A DNA stretch of 64,000 bases from Actinomyces sp. oral taxon 897 (GTDB taxonomy: Bacteria > Actinomycetota > Actinomycetes > Actinomycetales > Actinomycetaceae): NCBI RefSeq assembly GCF_002999235.1, contig NZ_CP027236.1:2418001-2482000 (forward strand), written 5' to 3'. Made by a program: the position numbers and the translations under genes. Shown piece by piece: positions 42,997-50,944 of the stretch. Within the stretch, counting starts at the first letter, position 1; each line of letters starts with the position of its first letter. The notes below the pieces were generated by a model. The model searched no databases. It had not been told where the DNA came from and was given only the letters and a program-made list of their open reading frames with translations.

Positions 42997-44577
42997 CTAA
43001 CGGCGCTGGCGGCTGCGGGGGCGGTCAGGACGCTGCGAGCGGGGGCGGGGGCGGCGCAGCCGGTCACGCAGGCCCCGGCCCAGGGCCCGGGCCCGCCCCA
43101 GGCCCCGACGTCGTCCGGCCTCCTGGCGGGCCGCCTCGCGCTGGGCCAGCCTCTGGCGGTGGGCGGCGGCGTCGTGCTGGACCCGCACCTGCGCCTGGAT
43201 CTGCTCCCGCACGCTCTGACGCCACCGCGCCCGCTCGGCCTCTATCTGGGCCACACGCTCAGCCAGGTGCTGCGCCTCCAGAGGGGTCAGGCCGTGGCGG
43301 GTGGCGGCCGCCTCGATCCGTCCGGCGCGCCCGTCGTGGGGGTGCGGCGCGGGACCCTGCACCACGCCCAGGGCCTCATTGGCGGGCACCTTGTCCTTCT
43401 GGCTGCCCAGGGCCAGCCCCAGGGTCGGCATGACCAGGACCGAGACCACCCCCGCCAGCACCAGGGTGGAGGCGAAGGACCGGCTCATTGCCCCCGCGTT
43501 GACGGCCACCTGGGTGACGGCCACGATAATGGGCAGCGCCGTGGTGGAGTACACGGCGATCTGCAGGGACTGGCGCAGGTCGTAGGCGCGCGAGCCGTCC
43601 CGGCGCCGCTCCAGGAACGCCCCCGCCCACACCGGCAGGCCCCGCACCAGGACCAGCAGCAGGAGGAAGGCCCCCAGACCCCTGAGCGAGCTGGCTGACA
43701 TACTCACCGTGATCCCCATACCCGAGACCACGAAGAAGATCGGCACGAAGAACCCGTAAGCCAGGCCGTCAAGCTTCTGCTCGAACTCCTGGTTCCCGTC
43801 CGGCAGGGCGTAGCGCAGGATGAACCCGGCCGCGAAGGCCCCCAGCACCACGTCGAGGTTGAACGCCTCCGCGAGCGCGCACAGCCCCACCAGCAGCAGC
43901 ACGGTGACGCGGATGGTGGTCTGCGCCGTCGTGGACCCGCCGATCTGGATCGCGCGGACGAGGCGGCGCCCCACCCGCTGGACCTGGGCGGTGAAACGCA
44001 GGATGAGCAGGGTGATGACGCCGAACAGGAGGAGGATCGCCAGGCTGGCCCAGGTGGAGCGGGATCCCAGCAGGAGGGCCATGAGGACGACCGGGCCCAC
44101 CTCCCCGACCGCCCCGTGGTTGAGGATGGAGGTGCCCACCGCCGTGGACAGGAGCCCGCGCTCACGCAGGATCGGCAGGATCGTGCCGATCGCCGTGGAG
44201 GTCATGGCGATGGCGATGGCGATGCCGTTGGCGGACAGGACCCCGCCGCTGACCCCGATGAGGGCCACCGCCGCGAAGGCCAGGGTCAGGGAGCCCAGCC
44301 AGGCCACCACCGCGTGCCGTCCCCCGGAGCCACGCAGCTCGTTGACGTCGATCTCGTAGCCGGCCATGAGGAACAGGAAGGCCACGCCCAGCTCCTTGAG
44401 GAACTCGATCGGGGTCAGGGCGGCGGCTGCCCCCAGCCCGGAGGGGCCGATGAGTACGCCGCCGATAATGAGCAGGACGGTCTCGGGCACGATCCGGTGG
44501 GGTACGGACAGGGAGACCAGGGGCGCGAGGAAGGCGACCACCGTGATAGAGAACAGGGAGAGGAAGACCGGTCCCAC
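42997..44577 (-). CDS. Cation/proton antiporter, CPA2 type
   Basis: 526 residues. About twelve membrane helices span residues 1-400 (VPHRIVPETVLLIIGGVLIGPSGLG; FLFLMAGYEIDVNEL; AMTSTAIGTILPILRERG; GAFAAGFILRYALP). The Asp usually paired in the ion site is not at the classic position (FLMAGYEID instead of FxxGLExD), as in KefB-like relatives. The C-terminal 120 residues form a basic, Arg/Gln-rich, probably coiled-coil tail without the TrkA-N domain of Kef proteins. The GTG start at 44577 is preceded by AAGGAG. It probably exports Na+ or K+ in exchange for H+. Confidence 0.85.
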   Translation of the reverse strand: MGPVFLSLFSITVVAFLAPLVSLSVPHRIVPETVLLIIGGVLIGPSGLGAAAALTPIEFLKELGVAFLFLMAGYEIDVNELRGSGGRHAVVAWLGSLTLAFAAVALIGVSGGVLSANGIAIAIAMTSTAIGTILPILRERGLLSTAVGTSILNHGAVGEVGPVVLMALLLGSRSTWASLAILLLFGVITLLILRFTAQVQRVGRRLVRAIQIGGSTTAQTTIRVTVLLLVGLCALAEAFNLDVVLGAFAAGFILRYALPDGNQEFEQKLDGLAYGFFVPIFFVVSGMGITVSMSASSLRGLGAFLLLLVLVRGLPVWAGAFLERRRDGSRAYDLRQSLQIAVYSTTALPIIVAVTQVAVNAGAMSRSFASTLVLAGVVSVLVMPTLGLALGSQKDKVPANEALGVVQGPAPHPHDGRAGRIEAAATRHGLTPLEAQHLAERVAQIEAERARWRQSVREQIQAQVRVQHDAAAHRQRLAQREAARQEAGRRRGLGRARALGRGLRDRLRRPRPRSQRPDRPRSRQRR

Positions 44578-45065
44578 GACCTACTCCTTTCTGGGCGGGT
44601 GCCCTGGTTCCCGGCCGTCCGGCTGGGAGCCGTCGGGCGGGGCCGGTGGCGGGGCACCGGCGGGTCGGGCTGCGGTGGCCCTGTCGAAGACGGCGTCGGG
44701 CCGGTTCAGCAGGAAGGGCGCAGGTCCCAGGGTGCTTTGCAGGCTACCTGCCACCGGGCGGGAGGGGGCGTAGGGACGCACGACGGGCGCGGCGGGCAGG
44801 CCGGTGGACGGCGTCGTCCCAGGGGGCGCCCAGCGCACAGGGGCCAGGTTCCACGCCCCGGAACACGAACCTCTGCCCCTCGCCGGTCGCTCAGCACACA
44901 GGGGGCGGGTGCGGACAGTTTGTCCACAGGACAAACGGGGGACAAAACGGCCAGGGGACGCGCTCCTCCACGCTGGTGGGGCGGGAACCTCCCGCACGGG
45001 CCGACGGCGTGCCGGGCCGGCGCCAGCCCGGCGCCCGGGCCCTCCCACAGTGAAGGAGCACCACA
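44578..45065. other. Intergenic region between antiporter and Flp-like cluster
   Basis: 488 bp between divergent genes. A minus-strand frame open from 45066 to 44581 ends in the antiporter's ribosome binding site. Its last 65 codons are not clearly protein-like, so I do not call it. A TTTGTCCACAGGACAAA inverted repeat lies near 44921 and may be an operator. Confidence 0.45.
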
Positions 45066-45344
45066 ATGATCACTCTCAGGCACACTGCGACCACCGTGCG
45101 GTCCGCCCTGGCCCTGGCCCACCCCGCCGGCCGTACGTCCCCCGCCTCTATGCCCCCCGCCTCGCGGACCGGTCCGGACGGGAGCCCGGACCCCGGTGGT
45201 GAGGCGGGTATGGCGACGGCGGAGTACGCCATCGGGACCCTTGCCGCCGCCGCGTTCGCCGGCCTCCTCCTGGCGATTATGCGCTCGGGGGGCCTGCGCG
45301 CCACCCTCCAGTCCATTATCGAGTCCGCGCTCTCCGTGGGCTGA
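45066..45344 (+). CDS. DUF4244 (Flp pilin-like) protein
   Basis: 92 residues. GEAGMATAEYAIGTLAAAAFAGLLLAIM is the DUF4244 signature: a prepilin-like Glu in ATAEYA followed by a hydrophobic helix. In other actinobacteria this small protein sits after tadA-tadB-tadC and is thought to be the pilin-like subunit. The ATG follows AAGGAG. Two TadE-type genes follow, but no ATPase or TadB/C gene is nearby. Confidence 0.85.
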   Translation: MITLRHTATTVRSALALAHPAGRTSPASMPPASRTGPDGSPDPGGEAGMATAEYAIGTLAAAAFAGLLLAIMRSGGLRATLQSIIESALSVG

Positions 45345-45345
45345 G

Positions 45346-45903
45346 GTGGTCCTGGTGTGGGTGGTGAGGCACTGGCTCGTGGGCCCCCGGTACGGTCCTG
45401 GGCGGTGCGCGCGCCGGGGGGCTGGCCCGGGTCCTGGCCCAGGGACCGACCCGAGGCCTGGCCCGGGGACCGGCCCGGGGGCCGGCGGACCGGCTGGCTC
45501 CCGGCGCGTCGCGCGCCGGTGGCGGGGCGGGCGGAGTGCGCCGGGTGCGTCCGCACGCTCCCGCCGTGGCCGGGGTGAGGCCGGTATGGCGACGGCGGAG
45601 CTGGCCCTGGCCATGCCAGCCGTGGTCCTGGTCCTCCTGCTCGTCCTGGCGGCCGTGAGCGCCGGGGTCACCCAGCTGCGGGTCACCCAGGCCGCCCGGG
45701 CGGCGGCCCGGCAGGCCGCGCTGGGGTCGCAGGACGTCACCGCCGCGGCGGTCGCGGCCGCCGGGGAGGTCAGTGTCAGCGTGGAGCGCGGCGAGCTGAC
45801 CTGCGTGAACGTGTCGCGCCGGGTGCCCGGGCCCCTGGGCGGCCTGGGGCTCACGGCGCGCTCGCGGGCCTGCACCTACGCCGAGCCCGAGGAGTCGTCA
45901 TGA
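45346..45903 (+). CDS. TadE-family membrane protein
   Basis: Start uncertain: GTG codons at 45346, 45355 and 45364 or the ATG at 45586 are possible. The part before residue ~80 is Gly/Pro/Arg-rich and may not be translated. The recognisable core is EAGMATAELALAMPAVVLVLLLVLAAVSAGVTQLRVTQAARAAARQAALG, a TadE-type pseudopilin with a single N-terminal helix, then a short domain ending ARSRACTYAEPEESS. It acts with the DUF4244 protein in a Tad-like surface system. Its stop overlaps the next start (ATGA). Confidence 0.72.
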   Translation: MVLVWVVRHWLVGPRYGPGRCARRGAGPGPGPGTDPRPGPGTGPGAGGPAGSRRVARRWRGGRSAPGASARSRRGRGEAGMATAELALAMPAVVLVLLLVLAAVSAGVTQLRVTQAARAAARQAALGSQDVTAAAVAAAGEVSVSVERGELTCVNVSRRVPGPLGGLGLTARSRACTYAEPEESS

Positions 45904-46319
45904 GCAGCCTGCTCAGGTGCGGGCAGGCCCCGCTCATGGTGCGTGCCGTCCAGGACGAGCACGGGTCGGGCACCGTCCTGGCCCTGGGCGTCATTGCCGT
46001 CGCCCTCGTCCTGTGCCTGGGAGCCAGTGCGCTCATGAGGTCCCAGAGTGCCTCCGGGCGGGCGCAGGCGGCGGCCGACCTGGCCGCGATCTCCGGGGCC
46101 ACCGCCCTGACCTCCGTCTACCACCCTGACGATCCCTGCCAGGTGGCGACGAGGGTCGCCCGAGCCAACGGGGCGGAGCTGACTGGCTGCCAGGTCGACG
46201 GCGAGGACGTGACGGTGGACGTGGTCGTGCGGATCCGGATCCTGGGGGTGCCCCGTACGGCCGGGGCGAGGGCGAGGGCCGGCCCGGTGGAGGTCGACCC
46301 CCTGTCCCGGAGCGGGTAG
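45900..46319 (+). CDS. Rv3654c-like TadE/TadG-type membrane protein
   Basis: 139 residues. HGSGTVLALGVIAVALVLCLGASALMRSQSASGRAQAAADLAAISGA is typical of the actinobacterial Rv3654c/helicase-neighbourhood TadE-like family: one membrane helix, then an amphipathic segment. It overlaps the preceding gene by four bases (ATGA), which supports a translationally coupled trio. The last codons (DPLSRSG) are part of a 24-bp duplication that extends beyond the gene. Confidence 0.82.
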   Translation: MSSLLRCGQAPLMVRAVQDEHGSGTVLALGVIAVALVLCLGASALMRSQSASGRAQAAADLAAISGATALTSVYHPDDPCQVATRVARANGAELTGCQVDGEDVTVDVVVRIRILGVPRTAGARARAGPVEVDPLSRSG

Positions 46320-46384
46320 GGCGGGCCCTGCTGGTTACGCACCACGCCACCCCGGGCGCTCCCCTGTCCCGGAGCGGGTAGGGC
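46299..46384. repeat. 24-bp direct repeat at the end of the TadE-like trio
   Basis: A 24-bp unit (CCCCTGTCCCGGAGCGGGTA plus GGGC) occurs at 46299-46322, covering the stop codon, and again at 46361-46384, a 62-bp offset. Confidence 0.85.
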
Positions 46385-46831
46385 CGCCGGGCCTGCCGGA
46401 GCACTACCGCGGCGTCAGGGCACCGCCTCCGCGCCCCACAGGGATGACGGGGTGCGGGTCGCCGTGGAGAGCCGCGTCCGCGCTCCGCGAGTCCGCCCGA
46501 CCCGGCCACCATGGCCCTGTTCGAGGAGCTGCCGCCTCCACACCCTCAGGGCCCGCCCGGCCTCAGGGAGCCGACACGCCGGGCGGGTGGTCCGGGCCGG
46601 TCCCACGGCACCGCGTGCCACTAGGACCAAGGTCTGCGCCAGCGCGGAACGCCGGGGGAAAGTACCGGTTATCGATGCGATATGTCTCGATGGGACCACA
46701 ACATGTTGTGGTCCACCATGTGGACTCCCCCTATATGCTGTGGTGAAGCGGCCTCACATGGGGTATGGTCGCTCCCGTCGCCCCCCGGGTCCCGGGGGCT
46801 TCCGCGAGACGTCGTGAACAACCGCCGAGTG
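46385..46831. other. nrdD leader region
   Basis: 447 bp before nrdD without a supported gene. It includes the NrdR-like boxes at 46693-46743. The nrdD frame is open to 46682, but that part covers the boxes and has no family similarity. Confidence 0.55.
46693..46743 (+). promoter_or_regulatory. Two NrdR-like boxes upstream of nrdDG
   Basis: Positions 46693-46714 are a perfect 22-bp palindrome centred on CCACAACATGTTGTGG (46696-46711). A second related site, CCCCTATATGCTGTGG, ends at 46743; the shared TG(T/C)TGTGG parts are exactly 32 bp apart, three helical turns. Paired boxes with this spacing are the known NrdR arrangement. The second box includes TATAT, which may be the -10 region. Confidence 0.75.
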
Positions 46832-48874
46832 ATGGAGAGTCCAGTGTCCGTTCCCGTCAGCACCAGCCCTGCCGCCCCCGACGCCGCCCAGGCGCAGGCT
46901 GCCGTACCTGACACCGGCGTGCCCGCTCCCGCGGCCGGCCCGGTCGCTGACGGACCCGCACCCGGCGCCCCTGCCGCCCCCGCCTCGGCGGCCTGCGCCG
47001 TCGCCCAGGGCGAGCGCCCCACCATTGACCCCGGTGCCACCATCACCGAGTACCTGGACCGCTCCGACTGGCGCGTCAACGCCAACGCCAACCAGGGCTA
47101 CTCCCTGGGCGGGATGATGCTCAACACCTCCGGCAAGGTGGTGGCCAACTACTGGCTGAGCCACGTCTACCCCGCCGTCGCCGGGCAGGCCCACCGCAAT
47201 GGCGACCTGCACATCCACGACCTGGACATGTTCGCCGGGTACTGCGCCGGCTGGTCGCTGAAGAACCTGCTCCAGCAGGGCTTCAACGGCGTTCCCGGCG
47301 CCATTGCCGCCGGGCCCGCCAGGCACTTCTCCTCCGCCGTCGGACAGATCGTCAACTTCCTGGGCACCCTGCAGAACGAGTGGGCCGGGGCGCAGGCGTT
47401 CTCCTCCTTCGACACCTACATGGCGCCCTTCGTCCGCCTGGACTCCATGACCTACGAGCAGGTCAAGCAGTGCATGCAGGAGCTCATCTTCAACCTCAAC
47501 GTGCCCTCCCGCTGGGGAACCCAGACGCCCTTCACCAACCTCACCTTTGACTGGACCTGCCCGGACGACCTCGCCGACGAGCACCCCCTTATTGGCGACG
47601 AGCTCTGCGACTTCACCTACGGCGACCTCGCCCCGGAGATGGCGGTTATCAACCGCGCCTTTATGGAGGTCATGACCGCGGGCGACGCCGACGGGCGCGT
47701 CTTCACCTTCCCCATCCCCACCTACAACATTACCAAGGACTTCGACTGGGACACCCCCAACGCCGACCTCCTGTTCACCATGACCGCGAAGTACGGCCTG
47801 CCCTACTTCCAGAACTTCATTAACTCGGAGCTGGACCCCGGGATGATCCGCTCCATGTGCTGCCGGCTCCAGCTGGACCTGCGTGAGCTGCTCAAGCGCG
47901 GGAACGGGCTGTTCGGCTCCGCCGAGCAGACCGGCAGCGTGGGCGTGGTCACCGTGAACATGGCCCGCCTGGGCTACCTGTACGCGCAGGACGAGGCCGC
48001 CCTGACCGCCCGCCTGGACGAGCTCATGGAGATCGGCCGCGACACCCTGGAGCTCAAGCGCGACGTCATCCAGCACCACATTGACGCCGGGCTGTTCCCC
48101 TTCACCAAGCGCTACCTGGGGACCCTGGACAACCACTTCTCCACCATCGGCGTCAACGGCATGAACGAGATGGTCCGTAACTTCACGCGCCACGAGCCCG
48201 ACGGCGGCTACGACATTACCGACCCGCGCGGCCACGCCATGTGCGTGCGCCTCCTGGACCACGTGCGCGGCAAGATGGTGGAGTTCCAGGAGGCCACCGG
48301 GCACCTGTACAACCTGGAGGCCACTCCCGCCGAGGGCACCACCTACCGGTTCGCCAAGGAGGACCGCAAGCGCTACCCCGGTATCCTCCAGGCGGGCACC
48401 GAGACCAACCCCTACTACACGAACTCCTCCCAGCTGCCGGTGGCCTACACCGACGACCCCTTTGAGGCCCAGGAGATGCAGGAGGAGCTCCAGACCAAGT
48501 ACACCGGCGGCACGGTCCTGCACCTGTACATGAACGAGCGCCTCTCCTCGGCCAGGGCCTGCAAGGAGATCGTCCGCCGTTCCCTGACCGCCTTCCGCAC
48601 CCCCTACATCACCATTACGCCCACCTTCTCCATCTGCCCCGTCCATGGCTACCTGGCCGGGGAGCACAAGACCTGCGAGAAGTGCGCGGCGCTGCACCCG
48701 GGTGCCGAGCCGGTCGAGTGCGAGGTGTGGACGCGCGTCATGGGCTACTTCCGCCCCGTGCGCTCCTTCAATATCGGCAAGAAGGGCGAGTACGCCGAGC
48801 GGCAGATGTTCACCGAGGACGCCGCCGGCTCCCACGGCCCCGCCGTCTCGCGCCTGAGTGCCGTGAGCGCGTGA
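46832..48874 (+). CDS. nrdD: Anaerobic ribonucleoside-triphosphate reductase
   Basis: About 680 residues from the ATG at 46832; a GTG at 46844 with GGAGAG before it is an alternative. It reduces ribonucleotides to deoxyribonucleotides without oxygen, using a glycyl radical. NANQGYSLGGMMLN, GDLHIHDLDMF and FNLNVPSRWGTQTPFTNLT are typical. A C-terminal zinc site (CPVHGYLAGEHKTCEKC) precedes the glycyl-radical segment WTRVMGYFRPV. The usual ATP-cone is not visible; an Ala/Pro-rich stretch of about 55 residues takes its place. It forms an operon with nrdG. Confidence 0.93.
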   Translation: MESPVSVPVSTSPAAPDAAQAQAAVPDTGVPAPAAGPVADGPAPGAPAAPASAACAVAQGERPTIDPGATITEYLDRSDWRVNANANQGYSLGGMMLNTSGKVVANYWLSHVYPAVAGQAHRNGDLHIHDLDMFAGYCAGWSLKNLLQQGFNGVPGAIAAGPARHFSSAVGQIVNFLGTLQNEWAGAQAFSSFDTYMAPFVRLDSMTYEQVKQCMQELIFNLNVPSRWGTQTPFTNLTFDWTCPDDLADEHPLIGDELCDFTYGDLAPEMAVINRAFMEVMTAGDADGRVFTFPIPTYNITKDFDWDTPNADLLFTMTAKYGLPYFQNFINSELDPGMIRSMCCRLQLDLRELLKRGNGLFGSAEQTGSVGVVTVNMARLGYLYAQDEAALTARLDELMEIGRDTLELKRDVIQHHIDAGLFPFTKRYLGTLDNHFSTIGVNGMNEMVRNFTRHEPDGGYDITDPRGHAMCVRLLDHVRGKMVEFQEATGHLYNLEATPAEGTTYRFAKEDRKRYPGILQAGTETNPYYTNSSQLPVAYTDDPFEAQEMQEELQTKYTGGTVLHLYMNERLSSARACKEIVRRSLTAFRTPYITITPTFSICPVHGYLAGEHKTCEKCAALHPGAEPVECEVWTRVMGYFRPVRSFNIGKKGEYAERQMFTEDAAGSHGPAVSRLSAVSA

Positions 48875-48880
48875 GACCGC

Positions 48881-49816
48881 ATGCTGGTCTCGCGGGCGCC
48901 CGCTCGCCAGCGGCCGCGTGCGGCCGACGACCTGGTGATCGCCGGGCTGGTACCCATGTCCACCGTGGACTGGCCCGACCACCTCACCGCCACCGTGTTC
49001 CTCCAGGGCTGCCCCTGGAACTGCTTCTACTGCCACAACCAGGCGCTCATCCCGGTGCGGGTGCCGGGGCTGGTGGCGTGGCAGGAGGTGCGTGACCTGC
49101 TGGCCAGGCGTCGGCGGCTGCTCGACGGCGTCGTCTTCACCGGGGGGGAGGCGCTGCGCCAGGACGCCTTGGCCGACGCCGCCGCCGAGGTGCGCCGGGC
49201 GGGCTTCGCCGTCGGGCTGCACACGGCCGGGGTCTACCCGCGCAGGCTGGCGGACGTCCTGGCGGCCGGGCTCGTGGACTGGGTGGGCCTGGACGTCAAG
49301 GCCCTGCCCGACAGCTACCCGCAGGTGGTGGGGCGCCAGCGCGCCGGTGAGCGGGCCTGGGAGTGCCTGAGGATCCTCATTGACGCGCAGGCCGGCGCCT
49401 CCGCTCGCCCCGGGACCGCAGGGGGTGGCCCCCCCGGGTCCCAGGGAGCTCCGCGGGACGTCGCACCCGGGCCCGCGGGGGGTGGCCGCGACGATCAGCT
49501 GCCCGGGCTGCGTGTACCGCCCGGGCCCGCGGGTGGCGCGTCGGAGCCGTCCGGGGCGGGCGCGACGCCGTCGGACCTCACCTTCGAGGTGCGCACCACC
49601 GTGGTCCCCGGGGACGTCACGGCGCGCGACGCCTACGAGGTGGCCTGCCGGGTCCACGCCGCCGGGGCGCGCGTCTACGCCCTCCAGCAGGCGCGCGGCC
49701 AGGGCACGACCGGCGACTTCGCGGTCACGGCCGCGGGCTGGGACGCCGCCTGTGAGCGCCTGGCCGGACGCATTGAGGCCCTGGGCTGGGAGCGGTTCAC
49801 CTACCGGCCCGCCTAA
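48881..49816 (+). CDS. nrdG: Anaerobic ribonucleotide reductase activating protein
   Basis: 311 residues. A radical-SAM enzyme that makes the glycyl radical on NrdD. The CxxxCxxC iron-sulfur site is Cys44, Cys48 and Cys51 in GCPWNCFYCHN. GVVFTGGEAL is the SAM-binding GGE motif, and DWVGLDVKALPDSY follows. It starts 6 bp after nrdD. A Gly/Pro/Ala-rich insert of about 65 residues (166-232) splits the C-terminal part before LTFEVRTTVVPG; the frame stays open. Typical relatives have about 230 residues. Confidence 0.92.
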   Translation: MLVSRAPARQRPRAADDLVIAGLVPMSTVDWPDHLTATVFLQGCPWNCFYCHNQALIPVRVPGLVAWQEVRDLLARRRRLLDGVVFTGGEALRQDALADAAAEVRRAGFAVGLHTAGVYPRRLADVLAAGLVDWVGLDVKALPDSYPQVVGRQRAGERAWECLRILIDAQAGASARPGTAGGGPPGSQGAPRDVAPGPAGGGRDDQLPGLRVPPGPAGGASEPSGAGATPSDLTFEVRTTVVPGDVTARDAYEVACRVHAAGARVYALQQARGQGTTGDFAVTAAGWDAACERLAGRIEALGWERFTYRPA

Positions 49817-50182
49817 GACGCACCGCCAGCACCCGGTGACCGGCTGCTCCTCGCCGTCCAGTCCACGAGCCCTGCCCGGGTCCCGGCCACGTGCCCGGGG
49901 CCGGGGTGAGGTCGTCCGTGGTGCCCCCGTAGTCCTCGGCACCCGGCCACGTGCCCGGGTGCCGGGGACGTGTGACTGCAGGCTGCCCACAGCCCCGGTG
50001 CCCGGGCAGGGCTCGCGGCCCAGGAGCCCGCCGTCGGCTACGCCCTGGCCCACCCGCACCCGGGCAGGCAACGCGGCGGCAATCTGGCCAGCATCGACCC
50101 TGGCCCACCCGCACCCGGGCAGACAGGTGCACGACAGCCTTAACCAACCCTCTTAGCCGAGCACCTGGCATAGAATAGGCTC
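49817..50182. repeat. Intergenic repeats after nrdG
   Basis: 366 bp without a gene. CCCGGCCACGTGCCCGGG-like segments occur near 49880 and 49940. A 25-bp unit beginning CCCTGGCCCACCCGCACC occurs at 50043-50067 and 50098-50122, a 55-bp offset. Confidence 0.7.
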
Positions 50183-50530
50183 ATGAGTGCTGAGACCGTA
50201 TCCAGACCGGTGGCGGGGGAGCCGTCTGAGCCCTCCCCGCAGACCGTCAGTATTCGCGAGGCCGACCAGCGGGCCGAGGAGATCTACCGGCAGGTCGAGG
50301 CGACCGGCGTGCCCGTGACGGTGACTGACCAGGGCCACCCCATTGCCCAGATCATTCCGATCCGTACCAGCGAGACCCCTTACGAGCGCCTGCTGCGTGA
50401 GGGGGAGGTGCGTCCAGCGAGAAGAAGCGGACACGTCCGCTGGAGGGCCTGGGATCTTCCTGAGGGTGTGACGCTTCAGCAGCTCCTTGATGAGGACCGT
50501 GAGGAGATCGATCTCAGTGTTCTATCTTGA
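50183..50530 (+). CDS. Phd/YefM-type antitoxin
   Basis: 115 residues. The N-terminal region QTVSIREADQRAEEIYRQVEATGVPVTVTDQGHPIAQIIPI matches the prevent-host-death/YefM DNA-binding fold. The C-terminal half (LLREGEVRPARR...LLDEDREEIDLSVLS) would wrap the toxin. It overlaps the PIN-domain gene by 14 bp. It is expected to neutralise VapC and repress the shared promoter. Confidence 0.85.
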   Translation: MSAETVSRPVAGEPSEPSPQTVSIREADQRAEEIYRQVEATGVPVTVTDQGHPIAQIIPIRTSETPYERLLREGEVRPARRSGHVRWRAWDLPEGVTLQQLLDEDREEIDLSVLS

Positions 50531-50918
50531 TACGTCCTTCGTCGCACTGTCTCTCCTGGACCAGGAGGGCGCTGACCAGGCGCACAGGATCCTTGAGGAG
50601 GCGAGCAACCGCTCAAGGGTCGCCTCGTCCGTGCTCCTGAGGATCGAGCTCGTACGCATGGCGCGGAGAACCAGGACCGCTCTGAGCCGCGTCTACGAGA
50701 TCCTGGACGAGATCCACCTTATCGGTATTAGCAGTGAGGTCGTGGAGGGCGCCTGTGACCTGACCGGGGAGCTGAAGTCCCTTGACGCCATCCACCTGGC
50801 CACCGCGCTGCTTCTTGACGACCCGCGCGACCCGGTCACCGTGCTCACCCATGACGCCCGGCTCCTTAACGCCGCCCGCGGGCGCGGCCTGACCGTCATC
50901 GACCCTCTGGAGCCCTGA
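50517..50918 (+). CDS. vapC: PIN-domain toxin, VapC type
   Basis: 133 residues from the GTG at 50517 (VFYLDTSFVALSLL). The four acidic residues of the PIN nuclease are visible: Asp5, a Glu in LLRIELVRMAR, Asp in KSLDAIHLATALLL and Asp in VLTHDARLLNAA. Such toxins cleave tRNA or rRNA when the antitoxin is lost. GAGGAG lies about 13 bases before the start, inside the antitoxin gene. Confidence 0.88.
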   Translation: MFYLDTSFVALSLLDQEGADQAHRILEEASNRSRVASSVLLRIELVRMARRTRTALSRVYEILDEIHLIGISSEVVEGACDLTGELKSLDAIHLATALLLDDPRDPVTVLTHDARLLNAARGRGLTVIDPLEP

Positions 50919-50944
50919 GGTAGGGGCGGCGGTAGCGTCAGGGT

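Noticed and set aside
44581..45066. 161-aa minus-strand ORF upstream of the antiporter
   Set aside because: It ends in the antiporter ribosome binding site, begins across the DUF4244 start, and has no convincing start or domain.
46754..50071. 1105-codon minus-strand open frame
   Set aside because: It is antisense to nrdD and nrdG and has the same shadow composition.
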